Shown: positions 9,574-18,555 of the stretch, piece after piece | How positions within the stretch are numbered: position 1 is the first letter of the stretch | How the letters are laid out: each line of letters starts with the position of its first letter | Origin: Bartonella sp. HY038 | Lineage (GTDB): Bacteria; Pseudomonadota; Alphaproteobacteria; Rhizobiales; Rhizobiaceae | Direction: 5' to 3' | NCBI RefSeq assembly: GCF_014117425.1 | Contig: NZ_CP059725.1 | Location: forward strand, 1,178,001-1,242,000 | DNA: 64,000 bases | The notes under the pieces: model-generated | The model's database searches: none | Told to the model about the DNA's origin: nothing | What the model saw: only the letters and a program-made list of their open reading frames with translations | Made by a program: the position numbers and the translations under genes

Positions 9574-10881
9574 ATGATCCCTCGTTACTCCCGCCCCGAT
9601 ATGGTTGCTATCTGGTCTCCAGAAACGAAATATCGTATTTGGTTTGAAATTGAGGCTTACGCATGTAATGCTTTGGCTGAAATTGGTGTTATTCCAAAAG
9701 AATCTGCCAAAATTATTTGGGAAAAGGGATCGGCGGCTGTTTTTGATGTTGCTCGTATTGATGAAATTGAAGCAATCACCAAGCATGATGTGATTGCGTT
9801 TTTGACCCATCTTGCTGAGTTCGTTGGTCCTGATGCTCGCTTTATCCACCAAGGTATGACGTCTTCGGATGTTCTTGATACGACTTTAAATGTTCAATTG
9901 ATGCGTGCGAGCGACATTTTATTGGATGATTTAGATAAGCTTCTTGCTGCATTAAAGAAACGCGCTTTTGAACATAAGAATAGTGTCACTATTGGTCGTA
10001 GCCATGGTATCCATGCCGAACCCACAACATTTGGTGTGAAATTGGCGCAAGCCTATGCGGAGTTTAGCCGTTGCCGAGTTCGTCTTGCCGCAGCAAAAGA
10101 GGAAATCGCAACTTGCGCAATTTCTGGCGCAGTTGGCACTTTTGCGAATATTGATCCACGCGTTGAGGAATATGTTGCAAAAGCGCTTGGTATGCGCCCT
10201 GAGCCGGTTTCAACTCAGGTTATTCCACGTGATCGTCATGCAATGTTCTTTGCAACTCTTGGTGTTATTGCTTCATCGGTTGAGCGTCTATCAATTGAAA
10301 TTCGCCATTTGCAGCGTACCGAAGTGCTGGAAGTGGAAGAGTATTTTTCTCCCGGACAAAAGGGCTCTTCCGCAATGCCACACAAACGTAATCCAGTATT
10401 AACTGAAAATCTTACTGGTCTTGCGCGGATGGTACGTTCTTATGCTATGCCAGCTATGGAAAATGTCGCCCTTTGGCATGAGCGTGATATTTCCCACTCA
10501 TCGGTTGAGCGTTATATTGGTCCAGATGCAACCATTACTCTCGATTTTGGATTGGCTCGCCTTACGGGTGTTATTGAAAAGCTTCTGGTTTATCCAGAAA
10601 ATATGATGAAGAATTTAAACAAATTCCGTGGCCTCGTTCATTCGCAGCGTGTTCTTCTAGCCTTAACCCAAGCAGGTGTTAGCCGTGAAGATTCCTATCG
10701 CCTTGTTCAACGTAATGCCATGCGCGTTTGGGAAGAGGGCAAAGATTTCTTAGAAGAACTGCTTCAGGATGAAGATGTTCGCAATGCATTGTCAGAAGAA
10801 GAAATTCGTGAAAAGTTTGATCTTGGTTATCATACTAAGCAAGTTGATACCATTTTTGATCGTGTTTTTGGTGAACATTAA
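9574..10881 (+). CDS. purB: Adenylosuccinate lyase
   Basis: Homotetrameric lyase of 435 residues acting twice in purine synthesis (SAICAR cleavage and adenylosuccinate cleavage). The superfamily signature SSAMPHKRNP is near residue 266. TSSDVLDT near residue 97 and GRSHGIHAEPTTFG near residue 140 form the rest of the active site. AGGAAAG lies upstream of the ATG. A strong terminator follows the gene. Confidence 0.97.
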   Translation: MIPRYSRPDMVAIWSPETKYRIWFEIEAYACNALAEIGVIPKESAKIIWEKGSAAVFDVARIDEIEAITKHDVIAFLTHLAEFVGPDARFIHQGMTSSDVLDTTLNVQLMRASDILLDDLDKLLAALKKRAFEHKNSVTIGRSHGIHAEPTTFGVKLAQAYAEFSRCRVRLAAAKEEIATCAISGAVGTFANIDPRVEEYVAKALGMRPEPVSTQVIPRDRHAMFFATLGVIASSVERLSIEIRHLQRTEVLEVEEYFSPGQKGSSAMPHKRNPVLTENLTGLARMVRSYAMPAMENVALWHERDISHSSVERYIGPDATITLDFGLARLTGVIEKLLVYPENMMKNLNKFRGLVHSQRVLLALTQAGVSREDSYRLVQRNAMRVWEEGKDFLEELLQDEDVRNALSEEEIREKFDLGYHTKQVDTIFDRVFGEH

Positions 10882-10927
10882 GTCATTCTAGGTGACGATA
10901 AATATTTAAGTGAAGTGATTCTTATGG

Positions 10928-10968
10928 GCGTATCTAGCATTTTATAAAATGTTAGATACGCTTTTTGC
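10928..10968 (+). terminator. Strong Rho-independent terminator after purB
   Basis: GCGTATCTA / TAGATACGC with inner CATTTTATAAAATG forms a nearly perfect long hairpin (10928-10961), followed by TTTTTGC. Confidence 0.85.
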
Positions 10969-11522
10969 ATTCAAGATGAAGGGCATAATTAAAGGGAATA
11001 TTGAAATTCATTTGGTTCTTTGCATGTTTCTTCTGAAAAGTAGTTAATCTATTTATTTTATTAAATAAATTTATCATTAAAAAGATTTTACATTAATTTT
11101 TATGAGCTCAATATTGTCTCTTGTATCACTATGGCGTTAGTCAGAAAAAATCATTTCACATGGTTTTTCAATTTGAAAAAATATTTCATTATTAAATCGG
11201 GTGAATGTCAGGCTTTTGCCTTGATTTAGTGCTTAATTAACTCTGTTCTCTTATACTTGAGAAATTCTGGCTGTATTTTTGTGATGAATATGCCGTTTTG
11301 GATCAAGTAAATGGAATAAAGGTTTTGCTATTATTTGTACAAGCTACCTTTATAGTTTTGTTTGGTTTTAAGCCATTTTTATTCGTTAGGGTTAAGAGCT
11401 ATTTTGAATAATTTTAATAAGATATCTTGGTATCTTTTAGGTTTTTCTTAATGGAAAAATTATCTTAATAAATTGATAATAAGCCAAGCAGTTGTTAATT
11501 GTATAGGGACGAGCTGCATTAT
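10969..11522. other. Long AT-rich intergenic region
   Basis: About 550 bases after the purB terminator with no ORF of note on either strand. No RNA gene was recognised. It probably contains the promoter of the next gene. Confidence 0.5.
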
Positions 11523-12398
11523 ATGAAGCGTAGATTGATCACTTTTGTTTCTTTTGGTGTTGTTTTAACTGCATTTTTGCAGTTAGGTAAAGACCATCTA
11601 TCTGATGGCTACACTCAAATGAGTGGTGTTAGCCATGCACATGCAGCTAATGCAGAAAAACAAATTTTTGGACAAGTTCATTATGAACAGGCCAGTAGCT
11701 TGCCTAGTCAAGCTAGCTTGCTTGTTCAACTCGTTGACCAAACTGTAGCAGGTTCGCAAAAAGTGGTGAGCGAAACACGTTCCCCTGCAAGTAGTTCTGG
11801 AAAAACTGAATTTAAACTACCTGTTGACCTTAATGACTTAGATAATGCGCATAAATATAGTTTGAAGGCGCGTATTTCTGTGGGGGATTCACTTATTTAT
11901 GTGAGTGAAACGCCCACAATGGTAGATCACAAGCAGGCTGGGTATATCATGCGCCTTGCCTCCATTGGCCAACCAATGCCTATTGTAAATAAGCAAAAGG
12001 GAATAGTTGGTTCTGAATGGATAGCCCGCGAAATCAATGGCATACAAATATCGCAGGGAACAAATGTAAGTTTGACAGTTAATAGTTCCGTCCAGGCACC
12101 AGCGTTAGGGCTAGATAATAGCGCAGCAGTTTCTAGTCGGTTTAGTGTGAATGGTTCGGGTGGCTGCAATCGCTTTTTTTCGGTAGCGCTTATAAATGAA
12201 AACAGTAATGCTTTAACCTTTGATCCGCTTGGAATGACATTCATAAGTTGCCCTGAAGTTGTTACTGATCAGGAAAATCGCTTTGTTAATATGATGTCCA
12301 AAGTAAGAAGCTATGAAGTAGACAAAGACAATACGCTTAATCTTAAAGACCAGCACAATCGCGTTATTGCTCGTTTTGTTACCAATAACTCTATTTAA
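11523..12398 (+). CDS. Exported YbaY/YscW-like plus META (HslJ-like) domain protein
   Basis: The 291-residue product has an N-terminal signal segment (hydrophobic core FVSFGVVLTAFLQL, likely cut near HAHAANA). After it comes a region of about 110 residues like the YbaY/YscW beta-sandwich family (FGQVHYEQASSLPSQASLLVQLVDQ). The C-terminal 115 residues are a META/HslJ-type domain, with the hallmark NGSGGCNRFF and later MTFISCP. META proteins are small secreted or periplasmic factors linked to stress or motility; their mechanism is not established. The ATG at 11523 is chosen over a TTG at 11499, which would add eight polar residues before the signal peptide. It stands alone, facing ndk across a terminator. 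Confidence 0.75.
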   Translation: MKRRLITFVSFGVVLTAFLQLGKDHLSDGYTQMSGVSHAHAANAEKQIFGQVHYEQASSLPSQASLLVQLVDQTVAGSQKVVSETRSPASSSGKTEFKLPVDLNDLDNAHKYSLKARISVGDSLIYVSETPTMVDHKQAGYIMRLASIGQPMPIVNKQKGIVGSEWIAREINGIQISQGTNVSLTVNSSVQAPALGLDNSAAVSSRFSVNGSGGCNRFFSVALINENSNALTFDPLGMTFISCPEVVTDQENRFVNMMSKVRSYEVDKDNTLNLKDQHNRVIARFVTNNSI

Positions 12399-12515
12399 AG
12401 CACTGTTTTGCATTTGAAGGTTATTTTATTTACATATATACCTAAAACTTTATTGCATGGCCTCACAATATTGTTTTTTAAAAGTTGGAACTTGCATCAA
12501 ATATATTGATATAAA

Positions 12516-12545
12516 AAAAGCCTGATTTTTCAATCAGGCTTTTCA
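12516..12545. terminator. Bidirectional terminator between the META protein gene and ndk
   Basis: AAAAGCCTGATT / AATCAGGCTTTT with a short T-rich loop. There are A/T runs on both sides, so it can serve the convergent genes on both strands. Confidence 0.85.
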
Positions 12546-12574
12546 TGTATTAATGCAGCTTAACGCTGTGATAA

Positions 12575-12997
12575 TTATCCAACTACTTCAGTTTGTGAGA
12601 ACCAATAAGCGATTTCTTCACTTGCAGTTTCAACAGCATCTGAACCGTGAACTGAATTTTCGCCAATTGACAAAGCATGTGCTTTGCGAATCGTACCTTC
12701 TTCTGCATTTGCAGGATTAGTGGCACCCATCAATTCGCGATATTTTGCAATTGCGTTTTCACCTTCAAGAACCTGCACAACTGTTGGTCCAGAAGACATA
12801 AATTCAGTCAATTCTTGAAAGAAAGGACGCTCTTTATGCACTGCATAAAAGCCTTCTGCTTCGCGCAAGCTCATCCATACGCGCTTAGAAGCAACAACTT
12901 TCAATCCAGCTTCTTCAATCATAGCTACGATAGCGCCAGTAATATTGCGGCGGGTTGCATCAGGTTTAATCATCGAAAATGTGCGTTCAATAGCCAT
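12575..12997 (-). CDS. ndk: Nucleoside diphosphate kinase
   Basis: Transfers the gamma phosphate among NTPs and dNTPs through a phosphohistidine. The 140 residues are the usual length. [16 protein letters not shown] lies at the start. The active-site His is in [14 protein letters not shown] near residue 117. It is single-gene and divergent from the ABC-F gene. Confidence 0.97.
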   Translation of the reverse strand: MAIERTFSMIKPDATRRNITGAIVAMIEEAGLKVVASKRVWMSLREAEGFYAVHKERPFFQELTEFMSSGPTVVQVLEGENAIAKYRELMGATNPANAEEGTIRKAHALSIGENSVHGSDAVETASEEIAYWFSQTEVVG

Positions 12998-13245
12998 TTT
13001 TTCGCCCTTTATAAGTTAAAATCAACATCATCTGTGGTATAGCGATCTTCGTTATGCTTGCCAAGAGAAGCTAGAAGACTTATATCACTTTCAACATTGT
13101 TTTTATACTGCAAAGCTTTAAAATGTGAAGCTAAGTGTGATTTAAACCCCTATCACAGATAAAATGTACCAGTTTAGCTTTTATGTGGAAGCTTATGGAC
13201 ATTTTCAGTTTTATAACCAGACGAATAGTAAAAGGCCGGCTTGAA

Positions 13246-15132
13246 ATGTTGATTTTAGATGATGTTACCCTGCGAATGGCTGGCAAATTGTTGATTGATC
13301 ATAGTAGCGCAATCTTACCTGAAGGATCTAAAACCGGCTTTGTTGGACATAATGGCACTGGAAAGTCAACTTTGTTTAAAGCAATTGTTGGCGAACTTAG
13401 TACTGAAACTGGGAAAATAGTATTGCCGAAAGGTGCTAAAATCGGACAAGTTGCGCAAGAAGCACCTGCTACTGAACAATCGCTAATCGATATTGTATTG
13501 GAAGCGGATAAAGAGCGTAGTGCTTTGATGCAGGAAGCTGAAACCGCAACAGATCCAATGCGCATTGCTGAAATACATATCAGGCTTGCTGATATTGATG
13601 CCCATTCAGCAGAAGCGCGTGCTTCGACCATTTTGTCCGGCCTTGGTTTTGATAATGAGGCGCAATTACGCCCAGCATCATCTTTTTCTGGTGGTTGGCG
13701 TATGCGTGTTGCGCTTGCGGCTGTTTTATTTGCCGAACCTGATATTTTGCTATTGGACGAACCTACTAATTACCTCGATCTTGAAGGGATAATGTGGCTT
13801 GTAGATTACATTAAGAAATATCCCCATACTGTTGTTATTATTAGCCATGATAGAGATCTTTTGAATAGTGCTGCCACATCCATCTTACATCTAGAAAACC
13901 AAAAACTCACCTTTTGGCGGGGTAATTATGACCAATTTGAACGCCAGCGTGCTGAAACAATGGAACTTCAGCAAAAGCAAGCAGTAAAGCAAGAAGCGAA
14001 AAAAAGCCATATGGAAGCCTTTGTTGCGCGGTTTCGTGCCAAGGCTACCAAGGCGAAGCAAGCGCAATCACGCTTAAAGGCTCTTGAAAAATTAAAGCCC
14101 ATTACTGTTTGGAAAAGCGAAGGTGTGGAGCCATTTAGTTTCCCCGATGCTGAAAAAGTTGCTGCTTCTCCCATTATTGCGCTTTCAAATGTCAATGTAG
14201 GGTATGAACCACACAAACCGATATTAAAAAATCTCGATTTACGAATCGATAATGATGACCGTATTGCCCTTTTGGGTTCGAACGGCAACGGTAAATCAAC
14301 TTTTGCTAAGCTTATTGCAGGTCGATTAAAGGGGGAGAGTGGAACCATCACACTGTCGCCAAATTTAAAAGTGGCCTTTTTTGCACAACATCAATTAGAT
14401 GATCTATATCCAGAAGAAAATGCTATTGAGCATGTGCGCCGGTTGATGCCACAAGAGCCAGAAGCTAAAATTCGCTCTCGTGTGGCGCGAATGGGGCTTT
14501 CAACTGCTAAAATGATGACCAAGGCAAAAGAATTATCAGGTGGTGAAAAAGCGCGACTTTTAATGGGGCTAGCAACTTTTGATGGTCCTAATCTTTTAAT
14601 TCTCGATGAGCCGACTAACCATTTGGATATTGATAGTCGAGCTGAACTCGTTGAGGCATTAAACGAATTTAATGGTGCAGTTATTCTTATTGCCCATGAT
14701 CGTCATTTGATTGACGCAACAATGGATCGCCTTTGGATTGTTCGTGATGGCGGCGTTGGTGTATATGAAGGTGATATGGACGCCTATAGGGCAGAGGTTT
14801 TAAACTCAAATAAATCTTCTAACTCTAAAAAAAGAGTAAGCGCAGAAACGGATAAGCCAAAAAACGATCAACGAAAAATTAATGCGGATAAGAGGCAGGC
14901 TCTTGCGCCGTTACGAAAAGAAATTCAAAAATTTGAAGCAGATATAGAAAAGTTACAACGAAAAATATCTAAATTAGACATCGAATTGGGTGAAGGTGAT
15001 CTTTATCATTCAGCGCCTGATCAAGCGACAAAAAAAACGATAGAGAGATCTAGCTATATTAATCAGTTAGAAGAAGCCGAAAATAAATGGTTATTACTGA
15101 CTGAAGAATATGAAGCCGCTATTGCGGAGTGA
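13246..15132 (+). CDS. ABC-F family ATPase (ribosome-associated type)
   Basis: Soluble protein with two ABC domains and no membrane segment, 628 residues from the ATG at 13246. That ATG gives the family start MLILDDVTLRMAGKLLI; a longer frame opens at 13183. Domain 1 has Walker A GHNGTGKST, signature FSGGWRMR and Walker B ILLLDEPTNYLD. Domain 2 has Walker A GSNGNGKST, LSGGEKARL and LLILDEPTNHLD. A charged linker rich in Lys, Ala and Gln lies between them, and the C-terminal arm is a Lys-rich coiled coil (residues about 530-628). This is the Uup/YheS-like class, which acts on the ribosome. The exact subfamily cannot be fixed by eye. Confidence 0.93.
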   Translation: MLILDDVTLRMAGKLLIDHSSAILPEGSKTGFVGHNGTGKSTLFKAIVGELSTETGKIVLPKGAKIGQVAQEAPATEQSLIDIVLEADKERSALMQEAETATDPMRIAEIHIRLADIDAHSAEARASTILSGLGFDNEAQLRPASSFSGGWRMRVALAAVLFAEPDILLLDEPTNYLDLEGIMWLVDYIKKYPHTVVIISHDRDLLNSAATSILHLENQKLTFWRGNYDQFERQRAETMELQQKQAVKQEAKKSHMEAFVARFRAKATKAKQAQSRLKALEKLKPITVWKSEGVEPFSFPDAEKVAASPIIALSNVNVGYEPHKPILKNLDLRIDNDDRIALLGSNGNGKSTFAKLIAGRLKGESGTITLSPNLKVAFFAQHQLDDLYPEENAIEHVRRLMPQEPEAKIRSRVARMGLSTAKMMTKAKELSGGEKARLLMGLATFDGPNLLILDEPTNHLDIDSRAELVEALNEFNGAVILIAHDRHLIDATMDRLWIVRDGGVGVYEGDMDAYRAEVLNSNKSSNSKKRVSAETDKPKNDQRKINADKRQALAPLRKEIQKFEADIEKLQRKISKLDIELGEGDLYHSAPDQATKKTIERSSYINQLEEAENKWLLLTEEYEAAIAE

Positions 15133-15284
15133 TGTGTAAGACCAAAAGTATATATTAAAACGGCGGTTAAATATCGTTTTTCAATATGCCATTGCAATCA
15201 TTAGAAATGGTTATCGGGGCTGCACCAGATGAATGAGAAAGTTTACTGGTATAGGTATAAGAAAGCGTCGCTTATTTATTTGAT

Positions 15285-15845
15285 TTCAATTTCAAGGAAT
15301 TTACCTATTACTATCAAAGACTTCGTGTGCTGATTGCCTATCAAACACAGCAAGAAGTGGGTGAAGTTTTTGACGGTGAGATTGAGGTTGATGAGGATTA
15401 TTTGGGTGGTGAACGCAAGAGTAATCGTGGACGTGGAGCAGGTGGCAAACTTCCTGCTTTTAGTTTTCTCAAGCTCGGCGGATGTGTGTATACGAAGATT
15501 ATTCTTGATGTATCAAATGCCAGTTTATTGCCCATCATTAAATGCGAAGTTGTACCCGATAGTATTATCTATAGCAACTATTGGCAAGGATATAATGGCT
15601 TGGATATATCAGAGTTTAAACATTATTGCATCAACCATTTAAAACTGTTTGTAGACAAAAGCAATCACATCAACGGCATTGAGAATTTTTGGAACCAAGC
15701 CAAACGACATATGCGTAAATTTAATGGTTTACTAAGAAAAAATTTTGGACCTTTTTCAAAGGAATATGAGTGGCGATTTAACAGCCTATTGCCGAAAGCG
15801 AAATTAAAACTGATTAAACAATGGGTTAAACAATTTATGGGTTGA
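15285..15845 (+). pseudogene. IS1595-family (ISXO2-like) transposase, 5'-truncated remnant
   Basis: The frame reads YYYQRLRVLIAYQTQ, then the DDE-domain signature EIEVDEDYLGGERKSNRGRG, and ends with HINGIENFWNQAKRHMRKFN. These features define the ISXO2-like DDE transposases of the IS1595 family. The first third of a normal transposase (zinc-ribbon and HTH) is missing, and stops lie upstream in frame, so the copy is inactive. The longest ATG/GTG-type frame starts at GTG 15327. A related but more decayed copy lies at 53.6-54.0 kb. No terminal inverted repeats could be assigned. Confidence 0.85.
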
Positions 15846-16297
15846 TTAAATGGTATAGCCGCAATCATAACTTGGTCGATGCGTGTTGGGTGAGTGATTA
15901 ATTGGTTTGATGTGGCTATTGGTGAGACAGAGGAAATATTGCAAAACGATATCATGTCAAAACTGCTATTTTGACAAAAAGAGCTTTTTAAATGCTTAGG
16001 TTATATTCATAGTTCCTATAAATTAGAGGCTACTTTACTGTTGATCAAGTTCGATGGTGATGATCTTGGTATTGCATGAATTGATCTATAAAGATGTATC
16101 AATCTTACCAGTGTGAATCTTTGCACAAAAAGGCAAAATATTAGACAATATACAGACGCCGCTAGAAATAAGAAGCTTGCTAAAAAACCTTAACTATCCT
16201 GACATGAGCTTCCAATTATGGTACATTGATATAACCATTTTATGTGCTTTAGCTTTTAAGTATTGTTTCTAAGTATTGATAAAATTAGGGGAGCAAA
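15846..16297. other. Intergenic region after the IS1595 remnant
   Basis: About 450 bases with no gene. It holds a small inverted repeat, TGTCAAAA / TTTTGACA, at 15955-15976. The left part may be IS-derived. Confidence 0.45.
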
Positions 16298-16774
16298 TTG
16301 GTTAAGTGTGTTGATAAGGATGTTGTAACGTTTTTTGATGATGATGTGCTGCTTGATGCGGAAGTGATCGCACATTTTAAATATAAATCGCGCATATCTG
16401 TAATGCCATTGGATAAGCCGGCATTGTCTTATTATCTTAAATTAAGCGGTGCAGAGAAAATTTGTGAGATTATTGGCTTTTTTTCAAAAAATGAAAGTCA
16501 AAATTTTTCTATTGATCGCATAGATGATTATGACGAGATATTTGGCGATCTAGTTTATCAAAATGCATTGTTTAAATATCAAGGTGTCTCTCTATTTATT
16601 TGGAAACAAGATGAAAACAAGTTTTATGTAGTTTTTGGTGATGCCGAAATCATTGATAAAATTGATAATCAGTATGTAAGTAATGATGATTTTATGGAAA
16701 TTTTAAATGAGGATGTCGGCTTATCACTTAAAGGGCGCAACTATATGCTTGATGCCTTACGCAAATATGGATAA
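16298..16774 (+). CDS. Hypothetical acidic protein, 158 residues, TTG start
   Basis: I do not recognise this gene. The product is acidic, apparently cytosolic, with no signal peptide and no membrane segment. It shows alternating strands and helices (SLFIWKQDENKFYVVFGD) and ends in LKGRNYMLDALRKYG. The TTG start is supported by a strong GGGGAG 6 bases upstream; no ATG lies near. It stands alone between the IS1595 remnant and the convergent suf operon. The acidic small-protein look fits many unrelated families, including immunity-like proteins, but there is no partner toxin beside it, so no function is proposed. Confidence 0.6.
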   Translation: MVKCVDKDVVTFFDDDVLLDAEVIAHFKYKSRISVMPLDKPALSYYLKLSGAEKICEIIGFFSKNESQNFSIDRIDDYDEIFGDLVYQNALFKYQGVSLFIWKQDENKFYVVFGDAEIIDKIDNQYVSNDDFMEILNEDVGLSLKGRNYMLDALRKYG

Positions 16775-16845
16775 CTTGTTTTGTCGTACACAAAAACTTA
16801 AAGCCATTATTATTGTTGTAAAATAAGGCGTTATATTGAGTATCT

Positions 16846-16881
16846 AAAGCTGCATAGTTGCAATAAATAACATGCAGCTTT
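16846..16881. terminator. Hairpin at the end of the suf operon
   Basis: AAAGCTGCAT / ATGCAGCTTT, 10-bp perfect arms with a 16-base loop, lies just past the sufT stop. T-runs are short, so Rho-independent action on either strand is plausible but not strong. Confidence 0.6.
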
Positions 16882-16888
16882 ATGATGT

Positions 16889-17290
16889 TTAATACCAGCC
16901 AACTGCAACTTGTGCTTCTTCAGACATGCGGTCAGGTGACCATGGCGGATCAAATGTCATCGTGACTTCCACGAAAGGAATACCTTCAACCGCACTCACT
17001 GCGTTTTCAACCCATCCAGGCATTTCGCCGGCAACAGGGCAGCCAGGGGCGGTCAATGTCATTTCGATTTTAACAGAACGATCATCTTCAATATCAATAC
17101 GATAAATAAGACCAAGCTCATAAATATCGGCAGGAATTTCAGGGTCATAAACAGTTTTCAATGCTGCGATAATATCATCTGTCAGCCGATCCAACTCGTC
17201 AGCAGGAATAGCTGATACAGCAGCTTCTGGGGCTGTTTCCAAATCGATAGCAGAGTTATCCGTCTTTTGTTCTTCAGTATTTTCGGTCAT
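16889..17290 (-). CDS. sufT: SUF system protein SufT (DUF59/MIP18 family)
   Basis: A DUF59 protein of 133 residues. The core DIIAALKTVYDPEIPADIYELGLIY starts near residue 38 and is followed by the Cys-containing loop TLTAPGCPVAGEMPGW. Family members help mature or deliver Fe-S clusters. The N-terminal 30 residues are acidic and variable. Its ATG overlaps the sufS stop by 4 bases (ATGA), so it is translationally coupled and is the last gene of the operon. A SufA carrier gene does not follow. Confidence 0.9.
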   Translation of the reverse strand: MTENTEEQKTDNSAIDLETAPEAAVSAIPADELDRLTDDIIAALKTVYDPEIPADIYELGLIYRIDIEDDRSVKIEMTLTAPGCPVAGEMPGWVENAVSAVEGIPFVEVTMTFDPPWSPDRMSEEAQVAVGWY

Positions 17291-18528
17291 CTGAAAAAAG
17301 TCCTTGCTTTTTCAAGAGCGTTAGCCAATTGGTCAATTTCTTCTTTGGTGTTATACATAGCAAGCGATGCGCGACAGGTTGATGTGACACCAAAGCGCGT
17401 TAGCAAGGGCTGTGCACAATGGGTGCCAGCGCGTAATGCAACACCTTGGCGGTCGGCAAACATCGAAATATCATGGGCATGAATTCCCTGCATTTCAAAT
17501 GAAATAATACCACCCTTATTGGGCGCATTGCCAATAATACGCAATCCTTCAATTTCGTTTAGACGTTCATGGGCATAAAGGGTGAGCCGTTGCTCATATT
17601 CCATTATTGCTTTGCGACCAATTTTTTGCACATAATCAAGTGCAACGCCAAGACCTATTGCTTGCACAATCGGCGGTGTCCCTGCTTCAAAACGATGAGG
17701 AGGATGGTTGTAGGAAATGTAATCTTCCCGTACTTCCTCAATCATTTCACCGCCACCTTGAAATGGTCGCATCTTTTCTAAAATAGATTTTTTACCGTAA
17801 AGCGCACCGATGCCGGATGGTCCATATAATTTATGACCGGTAATAACATAAAAATCACAATCTAAAGCCTGTACATCAACATCCAAATGCACTGCACCTT
17901 GTGCGCCATCAATGAGTACAGGAATATTGTGCTGATGAGCGAGATCAATTATTTTTTTAACAGGTGGAACAGTACCCAAAACATTGGACATATGGGTAAG
18001 AGCTACAAATTTTGTTCGTGGTGACAGCGCTTTTTCAAAACTTTCAAAGTGAAGAACACCGGCGTCATCTACGGGCAGAAAAACGAGCTTTACACCTTGT
18101 CTTTCACGCAAAAAATGCCAAGGAACGATATTGGAATGATGTTCCATCACGCTAATGATAATTTCATCACCTTCATTTAGGTTAGGCATTGCATAGCCAT
18201 AGGCTACTGTATTAATTGCCTCAGTGGCATTTTTGGTAAAAATAATCTCATCGCTTGATGATGCATTAAGGTAGCTACGAACGCTTTCACGCGCTTGCTC
18301 ATAAAGGTCTGTTGCCGCATTAGATAAAAAATGCAAACCGCGATGCACATTGGCATAAGAGCTACTATAGGCATTGGTGATAGCATTAATGACGCATTGT
18401 GGTTTTTGCGCGGATGCACCATTATCAAGATAGGCAAGGGGCTTATTGTAAACCTCGAGCGAGAGGATAGGAAAATCCTTGCGAATAGAATTAACGTCAA
18501 AAATCTCGCTTGCTTTTTCCAAGGTCAT
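17287..18528 (-). CDS. sufS: Cysteine desulfurase SufS (group II)
   Basis: PLP enzyme of 413 residues that removes sulfur from cysteine for Fe-S assembly. The PLP lysine is in YVITGHKLYGPSG near residue 230. The catalytic Cys is in the RAGTHCAQPLL motif near residue 367, the group II (SufS) form. ATEAINTVAYGY near residue 101 and MEHHSNIVPW near residue 127 are also typical. It lies 27 bases downstream of sufD and overlaps sufT. Confidence 0.96.
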   Translation of the reverse strand: MTLEKASEIFDVNSIRKDFPILSLEVYNKPLAYLDNGASAQKPQCVINAITNAYSSSYANVHRGLHFLSNAATDLYEQARESVRSYLNASSSDEIIFTKNATEAINTVAYGYAMPNLNEGDEIIISVMEHHSNIVPWHFLRERQGVKLVFLPVDDAGVLHFESFEKALSPRTKFVALTHMSNVLGTVPPVKKIIDLAHQHNIPVLIDGAQGAVHLDVDVQALDCDFYVITGHKLYGPSGIGALYGKKSILEKMRPFQGGGEMIEEVREDYISYNHPPHRFEAGTPPIVQAIGLGVALDYVQKIGRKAIMEYEQRLTLYAHERLNEIEGLRIIGNAPNKGGIISFEMQGIHAHDISMFADRQGVALRAGTHCAQPLLTRFGVTSTCRASLAMYNTKEEIDQLANALEKARTFFR

Positions 18529-18555
18529 TATAAGTCCCTTACTTTATATTTTACA

